Below, piece by piece: positions 17,095 through 25,827 of a DNA stretch of 64,000 nucleotides. The notes beneath the pieces are model-generated. The model did not search any database and was not told the DNA's origin. It was given only the letters and a program-made list of their open reading frames with translations. Origin of the DNA: Betaproteobacteria bacterium (GTDB taxonomy: Bacteria > Pseudomonadota > Gammaproteobacteria > Burkholderiales > Rhodocyclaceae); assembly GCA_009780885.1 (NCBI GenBank), contig WQZF01000004.1:1-64000 (forward strand), written 5' to 3'. The translations under genes were made by a program, and so were the position numbers. Every line of letters begins with the position of its first letter. Within the stretch, counting starts at the first letter, position 1.

Positions 17095-17901
17095 TTATTT
17101 TGTCCCGATCCGCGCGGGTGGAGGGCGGGCGCCGGGGGAGAGGGTGAGGACTTCGTAGCCGGTTTCGGTGACGAGGATCGTGTGTTCCCACTGTGCCGAG
17201 AGGCTGCGATCCTTGGTGACGACGGTCCAGCCGTCGCTGAGGGTGCGGATGGCGGCGCGTCCGGCGTTGATCATCGGTTCGATCGTGAAGATCATTCCCG
17301 GCTTCAACAGCGGGCCAGTGTTGGGGATGCCGTAATGCAGCACCTGCGGGGCTTCGTGGAAGCTGCGGCCGATGCCGTGACCGCAAAATTCGCGTACGAC
17401 CGAATAGGAATTTTGCTCTGCGTATTTCTGGATGGCCGCGCCGATGTCGCCCAGGCGGGCGCCGGGGCGGACGGCGGCGATGCCGAGCCACATGCACTCG
17501 AAGGCGATTTCGGTCAGCCGCGCCGCCTGGATCGACGGCTCGCCGATGATGAACATGCGGCTGGTGTCGCCGTAGAAACCGTCCTTGATGACGGTGATGT
17601 CCAGATTCATGATGTCCCCATCCTTCAGGGCACGATCGCCGGGGATGCCGTGGCAGACCTGCTGGTTGACCGAGGTGCAGGTCGCTTTCGGGTACGGGGT
17701 GTGGCCGTCCGGGGCGTAGTTGAGCGGGGCCGGGATCGTTCCCTGGACATTGCTCATGTATTCGTGGCAAAGCCGATCCACTTCGCCGGTGGTCATTCCG
17801 GAGCGGATCTGCGGGGTGATGAAATCGAGGACTTCCGCCGCCAGCCGGCAGGCGATGCGCATCTTTTCAATTTCTTCCGGGGTCTTGATGAGGATGTTCA
17901 T
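17095..17901 (-). CDS. map: Methionine aminopeptidase type I
   Basis: Removes the initiator methionine from nascent proteins. The 268-residue protein shows NQQVCHGIPGDRALKDGDIMNLD, YGDTSRMF, FCGHGIGRSFHEAPQV and the C-terminal WEHTILVT, supplying the five metal ligands. The start at 17901 (MNILIKTPEEIEKMR) matches family length; a 20-codon extension to 17961 would translate through a repeat hairpin (17921-17944) and is not accepted. No strong ribosome-binding site is visible. Confidence 0.94.
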   Translation of the reverse strand: MNILIKTPEEIEKMRIACRLAAEVLDFITPQIRSGMTTGEVDRLCHEYMSNVQGTIPAPLNYAPDGHTPYPKATCTSVNQQVCHGIPGDRALKDGDIMNLDITVIKDGFYGDTSRMFIIGEPSIQAARLTEIAFECMWLGIAAVRPGARLGDIGAAIQKYAEQNSYSVVREFCGHGIGRSFHEAPQVLHYGIPNTGPLLKPGMIFTIEPMINAGRAAIRTLSDGWTVVTKDRSLSAQWEHTILVTETGYEVLTLSPGARPPPARIGTK

Positions 17902-17920
17902 GGTGTCGAGGCTTTCGTAG

Positions 17921-17995
17921 GGGACGCCGCCCTCGGCGTCCCGCATCATTGGCGCGTTCATGATTTTTCAAGCGGGACGCCGAGGGCGGCGTCTC
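17921..17995. repeat. Inverted pair of GC-rich hairpin repeats upstream of map
   Basis: Two 24-base arms, 17921-17944 and 17972-17995, are inverted copies with one mismatch, and each is itself nearly palindromic around GACGCCGCCCTCGGCGTC. This is a REP-pair arrangement. It overlaps what would be the leader of the map transcript. Confidence 0.75.
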
Positions 17996-18044
17996 CTGCA
18001 CCATGATCTGCTGGCGGGTTGACAAGTTGAATGGATAATCGCCT

Positions 18045-19409
18045 TTACAAAACCCCGCTGCGCTTGAAGTCGAGGTAGCGGTTGACGAGTGCGATCGGCA
18101 GCGCCGACGGGATGACATCGAGAATGTGCGCGCCGCTGCGCTTCAGGCGTTCGAGCGCAGTCTTGCGGGCCTTGAGATAGGCGAGCGCGGCGGCAGTCTC
18201 GATGCCACTGTCGAAATCGCGGACCGGACGCGCCGCCATTTGTTGCACCGCGCTTTCCCTGAGATTGGCGACCAGCACCAGGTGACGGCGGCGCAGCACC
18301 TCGACGGCAGCGCGCAATTCCTCGTCGTCCTCGTCGCGCAGGTTGGTGAGGATCAGGACGAGCGAGCGCTTGTGGGCAATGCGCGAAAGTTGCGCGGCGG
18401 CACTCCGGTAATCGGGGGTGTTCGTCCCCGGTTCGAGGTCGAAGAGGCATTCCATCAGGCGATTCTGCATCGCGTGGCCCTTTTGCGCGGGAATGACGCG
18501 GGAATCGTGGCCGAAGCTGATGCAGCCGACGGCGTCGCCCTGGCGCAGCGCGACGTGGGCGAGCAGCAACAGCGCGTTCAGCGCCTCGTCGAAATGCGAG
18601 AGCGCGCCTTCTTCCCTGGCGCGCATCCGGTTGCCGCAGTCGAGCAGGAACATGATCTGCTGGTCGCGCTCATCCTGGTATTCGCGCGAGATCATCTTGC
18701 CAATCCGCGCGGTCGCTTTCCAGTCGACCTGGCGCGGAGTGTCGCCTTCGCGGTATTCGCGCAACTGGTGGAATTCCAGCCCTTCGCCGCGCCGCCGCCG
18801 CCGCTTGATGCCGATCTGGCTCAGGCGGTTGTCGGTGGCCAGCAGCGCGTATTTGGCGACGGCGGCGAAATTGGGATAGACGCGCGCCACGCAGGATTCT
18901 TCGATGAAGACGCGGCGGCGCGTCAGGCGCAGCGGCGAATCGATCAGGAGTTCGATACCGGCAAAAACCTGTTCGCCGCGCGCGGTGAAGCGCAACTGAT
19001 AGGAAGCGGTGGCGCGGCTCTGCGGCGCGAGGACGAAATCGAGCGGCAGGCCGTCGATGTCGCAGCCGGGAGGGTAATGGTCGAAGACGCTGACGAAACG
19101 CCGCTGCCGGGTCGGGTTTTCGATATCCAGGGCGATTTCGCGCCAGACGCCGACCGGCTGCGCGTGCTGCGAGCGCGCAAACTTGCGCGTCACGAGCGGG
19201 AGCGGACTGCGGGTTTCGACCCAGGCGTCGAACAGGATGAGGAGAAGGAGCGTTCCGCCTGCCGCCGCCCAGGGAGTCACGAGCGCCGGCCAGAAGGCCG
19301 CCGCGCCCGCAAGGGCCAGCCACAGCCAGAGCAGCCGCAGCAGGAGCGGCGCGGGGCGCAAGGCAGAGCGCGGAGTGGAGGGCGGAGTTGGCTGCATTCC
19401 CGGATTCAT
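18045..19409 (-). CDS. DUF58 domain protein with N-terminal membrane segments
   Basis: A 454-residue DUF58 protein. Two hydrophobic segments lie at about residues 23-62. The signature GEGLEFHQLREYREGDTPRQ followed by VDWKATAR is present, and the C-terminal half has a von Willebrand A-like fold with FLLDCGNRMR in place of a clean MIDAS motif. DUF58 proteins are partners of MoxR ATPases. It is the last gene of the seven-gene cluster 18045-25258, 4 bases after the MoxR gene. Confidence 0.88.
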   Translation of the reverse strand: MNPGMQPTPPSTPRSALRPAPLLLRLLWLWLALAGAAAFWPALVTPWAAAGGTLLLLILFDAWVETRSPLPLVTRKFARSQHAQPVGVWREIALDIENPTRQRRFVSVFDHYPPGCDIDGLPLDFVLAPQSRATASYQLRFTARGEQVFAGIELLIDSPLRLTRRRVFIEESCVARVYPNFAAVAKYALLATDNRLSQIGIKRRRRRGEGLEFHQLREYREGDTPRQVDWKATARIGKMISREYQDERDQQIMFLLDCGNRMRAREEGALSHFDEALNALLLLAHVALRQGDAVGCISFGHDSRVIPAQKGHAMQNRLMECLFDLEPGTNTPDYRSAAAQLSRIAHKRSLVLILTNLRDEDDEELRAAVEVLRRRHLVLVANLRESAVQQMAARPVRDFDSGIETAAALAYLKARKTALERLKRSGAHILDVIPSALPIALVNRYLDFKRSGVL

Positions 19410-19413
19410 CGCG

Positions 19414-20496
19414 TCATTGGCGCGGCACTTCGACGTGTTCGAGCAGCGTCGCGAGCAGTTGGTCGGGCGTGCGGCCTTCCATCTCGAAATCGGGCGAGAG
19501 GGTGATCCGGTGCCGCAGCGACGGAGGGGCGACGGCCTTGATGTCTTCGGGAGTGACGAAATCGCGTTCTTCGAGCACCGCCGCCGCGCGCGCGGCGCGG
19601 ATCAGCGCGATCGAGCCGCGCGGGCCTGCGCCGATGGCAATGCCCGGCCAGTCGCGGGTCGCGCGGACGATCCGGGCGGCATAGTCGGTGATGCGGTCAT
19701 CGACGGTGATGCTGGCGGTGATCCTCTGGATGGCGCTGATCGTCTGCGGCGCAACGACCGGCTGCACCGCCTCGACATTGAGCGCGTCGCCCACCTGGTG
19801 GCGCGTCACGCAGTCGATCATCCTCCGTTCCTCTTCGAGGCTTGGGTAGTCGATCAGCACCTTGAGCAGGAAGCGGTCGAGCTGCGCTTCGGGCAGGGGA
19901 TAGGTGCCTTCCTGCTCGATCGGGTTCTGCGTCGCCATGACCATGAACGGGCGCGGCAGGGCCTGCGGCTGGCCTTCGATCGTCACCTGTTGTTCCTGCA
20001 TCACTTCGAGCAGCGCCGCCTGGGTCTTTGCCGGGGCGCGGTTGATTTCGTCGGCGAGCAGAAGGTGCGTGAATACCGGCCCGCGCCGGATGCGGAATTC
20101 CTGCGCCTTCATGTCGTACAGCGCATGGCCGGTGACATCGGAAGGCATCAGGTCGGGGGTGAACTGGATGCGCGAGAAACTGCCGTTGAAGGTTCGCGCG
20201 AGCGCGCGGAAAAGCAGGGTTTTCCCCAGTCCGGGAACGCCTTCGACCAATACATGTCCACCGGCAAACAAGGCAATCAGCGTATGCCGCAGCACCGCTT
20301 CCTGGCCGATCAGCGCGCGGCCGATTTCTTCCTTGAGCCGTTGCGCGACGCGCCAGGTCTTTTCCAGGTTTTCCCCGAAAGAGGAAGTTCCGCCGGCAGG
20401 CGGCGTCGAAACGGAAGCAGCATCGACAGGCGGTGTGGAAAGGGGAGCATTGCCGGTAGACGGAAGGCCGGAAGCGGTGTTGGAAGCGTCGTTCAT
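19414..20496 (-). CDS. MoxR-family AAA+ ATPase
   Basis: A 360-residue AAA+ chaperone-like ATPase with Walker A GVPGLGKTLLFRAL, Walker B LLLADEINRAPAKTQAALLE, sensor VMATQNPIEQEGTYPLPEAQ and a C-terminal lid. MoxR proteins act on VWA/DUF58 partners in assembling or activating cell-envelope complexes. The first 45 residues are Ser/Thr/Pro/Ala-rich and probably disordered. It sits between the DUF4350 and DUF58 genes, the order common in this cluster. Confidence 0.92.
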   Translation of the reverse strand: MNDASNTASGLPSTGNAPLSTPPVDAASVSTPPAGGTSSFGENLEKTWRVAQRLKEEIGRALIGQEAVLRHTLIALFAGGHVLVEGVPGLGKTLLFRALARTFNGSFSRIQFTPDLMPSDVTGHALYDMKAQEFRIRRGPVFTHLLLADEINRAPAKTQAALLEVMQEQQVTIEGQPQALPRPFMVMATQNPIEQEGTYPLPEAQLDRFLLKVLIDYPSLEEERRMIDCVTRHQVGDALNVEAVQPVVAPQTISAIQRITASITVDDRITDYAARIVRATRDWPGIAIGAGPRGSIALIRAARAAAVLEERDFVTPEDIKAVAPPSLRHRITLSPDFEMEGRTPDQLLATLLEHVEVPRQ

Positions 20497-20509
20497 GATG
20501 GTTTGTTCC

Positions 20510-21835
20510 TCAGAGATGTTTTTTCAGGATTTCCAGAAGCCGGGCATCTTCGGTAAATTTTTGCGCATCGCGCGTGCGCGCCGGGTCGAGCGAGGCCGCG
20601 ACGGCCTCTTCGTTCAGGCCGCCCAGGGGTGTTTCCTGCCGGCGGATGAATTCAACGATCTCGCGGGCAAGTTCCCGGTTTTGCAGACGCGCCCATTGGG
20701 GGCGCCGCCAGACGAGGTGGCGCATGAAATCGTCGAGCAGATTCAGGTAGAGCTGGCGGCCATCGTCATGGCGCCACAGATAACGCGCCGAAGCGGCGAC
20801 ATGTTCGACGATGCTGCGGCGCGATGTTTGCGGCGCGGGCAACAGCGGCCCGAAGCGTCTCGATGCCATCCACAGCCAGAGGACAAACAGCGCGGCAGAC
20901 GCGGCAAGCACCGTCCAGACGCGCTCCGTCAGCCATTTCCAGAGCGAGGGAACATCGTCGTCGCCGTAGACGAACCAGATTTCCTTTCCCGCGACGGGAG
21001 CCGCAAGCCAGCTCAGGAGCGCGGCATGATCGCTCTCGCCGATGCTGGGGTTGCGCAGGAAATAGAGGCTGGACAACACGGTGATGCTGCCTTTGCCGAC
21101 GGTATAGTCCAGCGCGAAGTTTCCGCTGTTTTCGCTGTCGGAATCCTCCACGATGCGCAAGCGCCATTGTGTGTCGTGGCCGTTATCGAACAGACGCTGC
21201 CGGATCGGGTATCCCAGGTGCAGAAGCTCGCCGCCAGGCAATGCGATCCTGGTGTTCTCCGGCGCGGGGCAGCGCTGTGAAGCGCCGGGTTTCGTGTCTT
21301 TCGATATTCCGACCGGATCCGGAATCACGGCCTCGTCGTCATCTTCTTCGTCATCCTCGCCTTCATCCCCATCCTTCCCGTCTTTCCCGTTCCGCGAGCG
21401 GTAGGAAGTGGAGAAATCCAGGAAGGAGAGCAGGGGATCGTCGCTGGCGGATTCGTCCTCGTTTTTGCAGCATTTCTGCTTCTTGTTGAACGCGCTGCCG
21501 GATTCGGGGATGCCGATCAGATGTCCGCCTTCCTCCCGCACCCAATGCAAAAGCATTTCGTTCTTCTCCGGCGTCAGCCAGAAACGCGAAGAGGCGAAAA
21601 ACAGCGTTGCGCCGGGCGGAGGCGCTTCGCGCAGCAGCGATACGAATTTCACGCGCGCGCCATAACGCTCATACAGTCTTCCCGCCGCGAGCACCGGATT
21701 CTGCCTGGCCTCGCCGTGATAACCGACCTCGATTTTTTCCTCGACGAATTCGAGGGAGGAATAAAGCCAGAAGCAAAGGCCCGCGAGGGCGAGCAGCAAG
21801 ATGGCGAGGAGGATTTTCCGGGCGTGCGTTTTCAT
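20510..21835 (-). CDS. DUF4350 domain membrane protein
   Basis: A 441-residue protein with an N-terminal membrane helix (ILLAILLLALAGLCFWLY), an extracytoplasmic DUF4350-like region and a second membrane helix near residue 295 (VLAASAALFVLWLWMASRRFG). Between them is a strongly acidic run (DGDEGEDDEEDDDEA). The family accompanies MoxR/DUF58/DUF4129 genes and its biochemical role is unknown. The 4-base overlap with the upstream gene indicates coupling. Confidence 0.82.
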   Translation of the reverse strand: MKTHARKILLAILLLALAGLCFWLYSSLEFVEEKIEVGYHGEARQNPVLAAGRLYERYGARVKFVSLLREAPPPGATLFFASSRFWLTPEKNEMLLHWVREEGGHLIGIPESGSAFNKKQKCCKNEDESASDDPLLSFLDFSTSYRSRNGKDGKDGDEGEDDEEDDDEAVIPDPVGISKDTKPGASQRCPAPENTRIALPGGELLHLGYPIRQRLFDNGHDTQWRLRIVEDSDSENSGNFALDYTVGKGSITVLSSLYFLRNPSIGESDHAALLSWLAAPVAGKEIWFVYGDDDVPSLWKWLTERVWTVLAASAALFVLWLWMASRRFGPLLPAPQTSRRSIVEHVAASARYLWRHDDGRQLYLNLLDDFMRHLVWRRPQWARLQNRELAREIVEFIRRQETPLGGLNEEAVAASLDPARTRDAQKFTEDARLLEILKKHL

Positions 21836-22740
21836 GAGGAGGCGGCCTGCCCGGCTTCCATCGCAGACGGGGCCTCGCTGCGAAGGGTGGAAAGGTGCCG
21901 GAAGCCGGCAAGCAATCCGCCGATTTCCGCCGGTGGACGATGCGCGTAGGCCAGGCGCAGCCAGGCGCGGGTCAGATCGCCGATATATTCCCGCAGCAGC
22001 GGAAACGCGCGGATGACGGCCTGGCGGATTTCCTGTTCCGTCGCGCCCCGTGGCAATTCGACGCGGTGCTGCTCGCCCAGCATCAGCAGCGTGCCGCGAT
22101 AGAGAAGGCTGATCGCCTCGGCTTTCCGGCCTTCGGCCCAGTAACGTTGCGCGGTGGAGGGAATGTCGTCGGGCAGGGGAATTTCTTCGTCCAATGCGCT
22201 ATCCCTTTGTTGCCGCAGGGAGATTTCCCGGCATGCCCCGCCGCCCCAGCCCAGATAGGCCGCCCAGCGCCGCCAGCGCAGCAGCAGGAAAAAAACGAGC
22301 GCAAAAGCGGCGCACCAGATCAGGATTTCGCCCGCATTGGAGAAAAACCGGTTGAAATCGAGCGGCTTTGAAGGCTCATCGCTGCCGAACCATTTTTCAA
22401 GAAGCTCGCGGAGCCAGTCCAGCAGCTTGGCGAACCAGCCGTCGGATTCCTGTTTCTCGCCCTTGATCCACTTTGGGGTCTTGACGGTTTCGGTGTGCTC
22501 GAATTCCGGCGCGGACAGGATGGCGTCGATATCCTCCTGCGCCTTTTGCGCGAATTCCGGACGCGACGAAGGCGGAAGGAGGGGAAGGGGAGAAGAGGCC
22601 GGAGTTGTGGTTGCGGCCGCAGTTTGCGCCGGCACGTCCGAAGGGACGGCCTGTTCTGCGGCGAGCGGCGCGCAACAAAACAGGAAACACAGCGGCAGCG
22701 CGGCGAGGCGAGGCAGGAGAGCGAAGGGCTGCGTTTTCAT
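21832..22740 (-). CDS. DUF4129 domain membrane protein
   Basis: A 302-residue protein with a signal peptide (LAALPLCFLFCCAPLAA), a Pro/Ser/Ala-rich linker, a membrane helix at about residue 140 (WCAAFALVFFLLL) and a C-terminal DUF4129 segment containing YWAEGRKAEAISLLYRGTL. The start at 22740 has GGGAGAAA upstream and overlaps the preceding stop by 4 bases. In other bacteria DUF4129 domains also sit on transglutaminase-like proteins; here the domain stands alone. Confidence 0.83.
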   Translation of the reverse strand: MKTQPFALLPRLAALPLCFLFCCAPLAAEQAVPSDVPAQTAAATTTPASSPLPLLPPSSRPEFAQKAQEDIDAILSAPEFEHTETVKTPKWIKGEKQESDGWFAKLLDWLRELLEKWFGSDEPSKPLDFNRFFSNAGEILIWCAAFALVFFLLLRWRRWAAYLGWGGGACREISLRQQRDSALDEEIPLPDDIPSTAQRYWAEGRKAEAISLLYRGTLLMLGEQHRVELPRGATEQEIRQAVIRAFPLLREYIGDLTRAWLRLAYAHRPPAEIGGLLAGFRHLSTLRSEAPSAMEAGQAASS

Positions 22741-23558
22741 GCCGCCATTTTCTCCCGGGAGTTTTCCTGCTCCAGCCTCGCAGCCAGTGTGCGAAAACCG
22801 AGTTCGATATCCCACCCTTCGAGTTCGGCGCGGCGATTGAGATACAGCGAAAAACCCGCCGCCGCGTACAGTGGCTCGATGGTGCTGATGGCGAACAGGA
22901 ATCCGGCGGATATGAGCGCCGTAGGCCAGGCCGATTCCGAGAAAAAGGCTTCGAAGCTCGAGGAGGCGAACTCGGGCGGAATCAGGATGTAGACGAAAAT
23001 GAGGGCGCCGAGGAAGAGCGCCTGTTCAAAAATCGAGCAAACGAAGAGCAGCGAGAAAGCGGTGCCGCTGGCGTTGCGCCCGAGCACCTGGAAGCGCCGC
23101 CGCCGCGCCTTTTCCTTGAGTCCTTCGAGTTGCCAGACGGGAATATGGAAGCTGCGCAAGGGATTGAAACGCCGCCAGCTCAGGTCGCGCAGCAGGCCGG
23201 AGCGCCAGAAGATATCGGGAAAGGCCCGCAGCACCGCACGCCAGCGCAGCATTTCGCCGAACACGGCGCGGCTCAAGACCAGAAGCAGGACGCGGTCGTA
23301 AAAGGGTTTCAACCACCACAGGACCAGGATCGCCAACTGCCATTGCCATCGCCACTGCGGGGAACTGCCTTCGGAGTTTCCGAAAAATTCGCCCAGGACC
23401 GTGCCCAGTATCGCCGCCAGCGCCAGCGCCGGCAGCAGCGCGGTCAGCCATGCGGCATAGACGGCGCGGCGGTGTTGCTGGATCAGGGCCAGCCCGAGGT
23501 CGAGCGCTTCCCACGGCGTGCGGGAACGGATGTCGACGGTCAGATCTTCAGGACGCAT
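22737..23558 (-). CDS. Polytopic membrane protein of the RDD/SpoIIM/MoxR cluster
   Basis: A 273-residue membrane protein of unknown function with about five hydrophobic segments, including AVYAAWLTALLPALALAAILG, LAILVLWWLKPFYDRVLLLVL and two C-terminal helices. Members of this family are found only in this gene cluster as far as I know. Start 23558 (MRPEDLTVDIRSRTPWEALD) is preferred because the upstream extension overlaps spoIIM out of frame. The first 11 bases overlap the preceding gene. Confidence 0.78.
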   Translation of the reverse strand: MRPEDLTVDIRSRTPWEALDLGLALIQQHRRAVYAAWLTALLPALALAAILGTVLGEFFGNSEGSSPQWRWQWQLAILVLWWLKPFYDRVLLLVLSRAVFGEMLRWRAVLRAFPDIFWRSGLLRDLSWRRFNPLRSFHIPVWQLEGLKEKARRRRFQVLGRNASGTAFSLLFVCSIFEQALFLGALIFVYILIPPEFASSSFEAFFSESAWPTALISAGFLFAISTIEPLYAAAGFSLYLNRRAELEGWDIELGFRTLAARLEQENSREKMAA

Positions 23559-24552
23559 TCCGTTTTCCCATGAACAGAAAATAGGCAGCGACAAGCGCCC
23601 AGAGGAGGCCGCCCACGATGAATTTTCCGGAGGGCGGCAAATAGGCGCCGGAAGACCAGAAGGCTTCGATAAACGCGGCGATGAAGAACATGACGGCGGC
23701 GCCATAGACGATTTGGACTGCCGGACGCGCGGCCTCAATCAGCGCTTCGACGCGGCGTCGCCGTCCCGGCGCGATGAGCGCGCGGCCAAGCATCAGCCCG
23801 GCCATGCCGCAGAGCATGATGGCGGTGAGCTCGAATGCGCTGTGCGCGATGACGAACTGAAAAAAGCGCACGGCGGATTCCTGATGGATCAGATGCGCCG
23901 CGACTGCGCCGAAAATCAGGCCGTTGAACGTCAGGTAAAACAGGGTGCCCACGCCGTACAGCAGGCCGGCGGCGAAGCACTGGAAGCCGATCGAGGTGTT
24001 GTTCTTGATATAGAAACCGAACATGACGAGATTCGATCCCGCATCGCGCCCTCCCAGGGAGCCGGCCTTGCTGGCGGCGGAATCCTTGAGGGGGGAATAC
24101 ATCTCCTCGAAGGAAGTCACCTCGGAGTGGTCGAAAATGCTGTAGACCATTTCCGGCTGCAAATAGACAAGGAGCGCCATCGCCAGCGCCGGCAGGTAGA
24201 AGAGCGCGCTGGCGGCCCAGAAGAGGCGCGCGTGCTCGCGCACCAGCGCAGGAAAATCGCGCGCCGCGAAACGGATGATGTTGCCCGCGAGCCTGCCGCG
24301 CGCGGCGTACAGTGTTTGATGTCCCGCCAGCGCAAGCCGGTCGAGGCGCTCGATCAGTGCCGGCGGGTAATGCCGCTCGCGCGCCAGCGCCAGATGCTGG
24401 CAGACACGGCGGTACAAGGCGGGCAAGGCGCCGGACGGTTCGGAAGGGTTCTCCGCTTTTTTCCGTCTCCTTTTGCGCGCGCCGTCGATCAGGGTTTCAA
24501 GATCCTGCCAATCCTTCTCGTAGCGCTGCGTAAATTCGTTTGGCGTCATCAT
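23548..24552 (-). CDS. SpoIIM-like (DUF95) membrane protein
   Basis: A 334-residue protein with a basic N-terminal cytoplasmic part (RKRRRKKAEN) and six or so membrane helices, including FGFYIKNNTSIGFQCFAAGLLYGVG, typical of the stage II sporulation protein M family and quoted here in two overlapping parts of that segment. The name is historical; these bacteria do not sporulate. In this cluster it probably forms an envelope complex served by the MoxR ATPase. It lies 7 bases after the RDD gene. Confidence 0.84.
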   Translation of the reverse strand: MMTPNEFTQRYEKDWQDLETLIDGARKRRRKKAENPSEPSGALPALYRRVCQHLALARERHYPPALIERLDRLALAGHQTLYAARGRLAGNIIRFAARDFPALVREHARLFWAASALFYLPALAMALLVYLQPEMVYSIFDHSEVTSFEEMYSPLKDSAASKAGSLGGRDAGSNLVMFGFYIKNNTSIGFQCFAAGLLYGVGTLFYLTFNGLIFGAVAAHLIHQESAVRFFQFVIAHSAFELTAIMLCGMAGLMLGRALIAPGRRRRVEALIEAARPAVQIVYGAAVMFFIAAFIEAFWSSGAYLPPSGKFIVGGLLWALVAAYFLFMGKRNAS

Positions 24553-24559
24553 GGCGTGT

Positions 24560-25258
24560 TCAGCGTTCTCCCAGCAGATGCCGCGCGTAGCCGATCAGGG
24601 CGGGAACGTTGCCCTGCGCCCGCTCTCGCCGGTTATCGGCAGGAACGAGCGCAGGCCCAAGGATTTGCGCCAGTTCTTCGGCGCGTTCCGGCGTCATCCT
24701 GGGAATGCGCGCGGCAAAGGAAACGATCAGTTGTTGCTCCGTCGAAGACAGGCGCACCGGTAATGGCAAGGGTTGGCCCGGGGGCAATTGCGGCGCCTTT
24801 TTCGGCTTTTCCCGGTAAACCACTACGGTGCGCGCGACAAGATCGCCAAGGCGTTTGAAATCCCGGTTCAACAGCAGCGCGCAGAGTCCAAAGGCATAGA
24901 GAAACGGCAGGAAGTCGACGGCGCGCAACAGATTGCGCACCATCGAACCGGACCAGCCGACAGGAACGCCGTCATCGTGCAGCACGGTCAGCCCAAAGGC
25001 GCGTTTGCCGGGCGTTGCGCCGTCGGCATAAACCTCGAAGAGCACCGGATAAAACCATTCGAGAAAAAAACTCAGGGTCAGGAACAACCAGATGCCGAAG
25101 CTGCCCATCCAGCCAAACATCATGCCCAGAAGGGCATAGATGGCGATCCGGAGAAGAAGGTCGAGCAACCACGCCAGCGCGCGCGGCACCGGCCCGGCCA
25201 GCCGCAGAAGGATATGGACGCCTTCAGGGGTTTCGATGACGCGCAGCGTGTCAAGCAT
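24560..25258 (-). CDS. RDD family membrane protein
   Basis: A 232-residue RDD protein named for conserved Arg-Asp-Asp residues. Visible elements are PRALAWLLDLLLRIAIYALL (first helix with the R..D pattern), a second helix LFLTLSFFLEWFYPVLFE, and ATPGKRAFGLTVLHDDG. It is the first gene of the cluster ending at 18045. RDD proteins are linked to transport or stress, but the function is unproven. Confidence 0.86.
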   Translation of the reverse strand: MLDTLRVIETPEGVHILLRLAGPVPRALAWLLDLLLRIAIYALLGMMFGWMGSFGIWLFLTLSFFLEWFYPVLFEVYADGATPGKRAFGLTVLHDDGVPVGWSGSMVRNLLRAVDFLPFLYAFGLCALLLNRDFKRLGDLVARTVVVYREKPKKAPQLPPGQPLPLPVRLSSTEQQLIVSFAARIPRMTPERAEELAQILGPALVPADNRRERAQGNVPALIGYARHLLGER

Positions 25259-25361
25259 GGGCTTCTCGTTGGAAAACTTCAGAGTCTACCGGATTTCCCG
25301 CAATCGGCATATTTTCCGGGTTCATTGGCGGCGCCTCAGTTTGAATGTTTTAAATGGTTTT

Positions 25362-25387
25362 CCGTAGGGGCGACCTGGGGTCGCCCG
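25362..25387. repeat. GTAGGGGCGACC-type hairpin repeat
   Basis: GGGGCGACC and GGTCGCCC face each other around a short TG loop. The same motif recurs at 25471-25497 and a related one is nested in the mosaic repeat at 43975-44139. Confidence 0.7.
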
Positions 25388-25470
25388 AGCCTATCGCCGC
25401 CTGTTGCCGGTTGCATATCATTAACAGTTTTGCCAATTCAGGATCATTCCATGCGGGAGTGTTTGCCCAT

Positions 25471-25497
25471 GCAGGGGCGACCACAGGTCGCCCCTGC
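25471..25497. repeat. Perfect 12-bp-arm hairpin repeat
   Basis: GCAGGGGCGACC, loop ACA, then GGTCGCCCCTGC. No T-run follows, so it is a dispersed repeat rather than an intrinsic terminator. Confidence 0.75.
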
Positions 25498-25533
25498 AAC
25501 GCCGTAAATTTAAACGAAGACACTACCGGTTCA

Positions 25534-25658
25534 TTGAACACCTGTCGAGCGCAATCCCCGCCATTCATGGCGGGGTCAGCGAGACATGGCGTGACAGGCG
25601 CCAAAGGCGCCCCACACTGTGTCGAGGAATCCCCAAGCTTCAGCTTGGGGTGACTCAA
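25534..25658 (-). repeat. Dispersed mosaic repeat, copy 2 (125 bp, simplest form)
   Basis: Inverted relative to copy 3 at 43975-44139. It runs from TTGAACACCTGTCGAGCGC to GGGGTGACTCAA and carries internal hairpins CCCCAAGC/GCTTGGGG, GGCGCC pairs and CCCCGCCATTCATGGCGGGG. Copy 1 at 1-39 shows one end only. Confidence 0.8.
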
Positions 25659-25695
25659 TGATGCCCGCCCGAAGCCCACTGGTTTTTCGGTGACA

Positions 25696-25773
25696 ATTTT
25701 CTAAATTACTATAATAATTCTTTATTAAAATTAACCACAGTAGCGAAATATTATTTAAGTAAATTTAGAAAAT
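25696..25773 (-). mobile_element. AT-rich palindromic repeat, copy D
   Basis: A 78-bp copy with ATTTTCTAAATTAC and GTAAATTTAGAAAAT ends and a one-base-altered core (CCACAGTAG). It lies just past the lysC terminator and upstream of the RDD cluster. Confidence 0.9.
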
Positions 25774-25784
25774 TTGACGGAAAC

Positions 25785-25817
25785 AAAAACGGCAGCGGGG
25801 ATGCCGCTGCCGTTTTT
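25785..25817 (-). terminator. Intrinsic terminator of lysC (bidirectional form)
   Basis: A 14-bp perfect stem, AAAAACGGCAGCGG with CCGCTGCCGTTTTT, closes a 5-base loop. Read on the minus strand it ends in a T-run 11 bases after the lysC stop, an ideal rho-independent terminator. The A-run on the other arm makes it work from either side. Confidence 0.9.
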
Positions 25818-25827
25818 ATCCGGTGGA

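Larger units (their letters stand above)
25259..25695. other. Gene-free repeat-bearing region
   Basis: This gap upstream of the RDD cluster holds a GC hairpin pair at 25362-25387, a perfect hairpin at 25471-25497, the mosaic repeat at 25534-25658 and then an AT-rich repeat from 25696. Open frames here are made of repeat sequence and I do not regard them as genes. Confidence 0.7.

Noticed and set aside
17902-17961. Longer N-terminus for methionine aminopeptidase
   Set aside because: The extra 20 codons translate a GC-rich repeat hairpin and lack family similarity.
18126-21280. Several long plus-strand frames opposite the DUF58/MoxR/DUF4350 genes
   Set aside because: Antisense shadows; the minus-strand products match known families and form a coherent operon.
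25350-25679. Minus-strand 109-codon frame and a plus-strand 99-codon frame
   Set aside because: They consist of the dispersed mosaic and hairpin repeats; the same peptide pieces recur wherever the repeat occurs.
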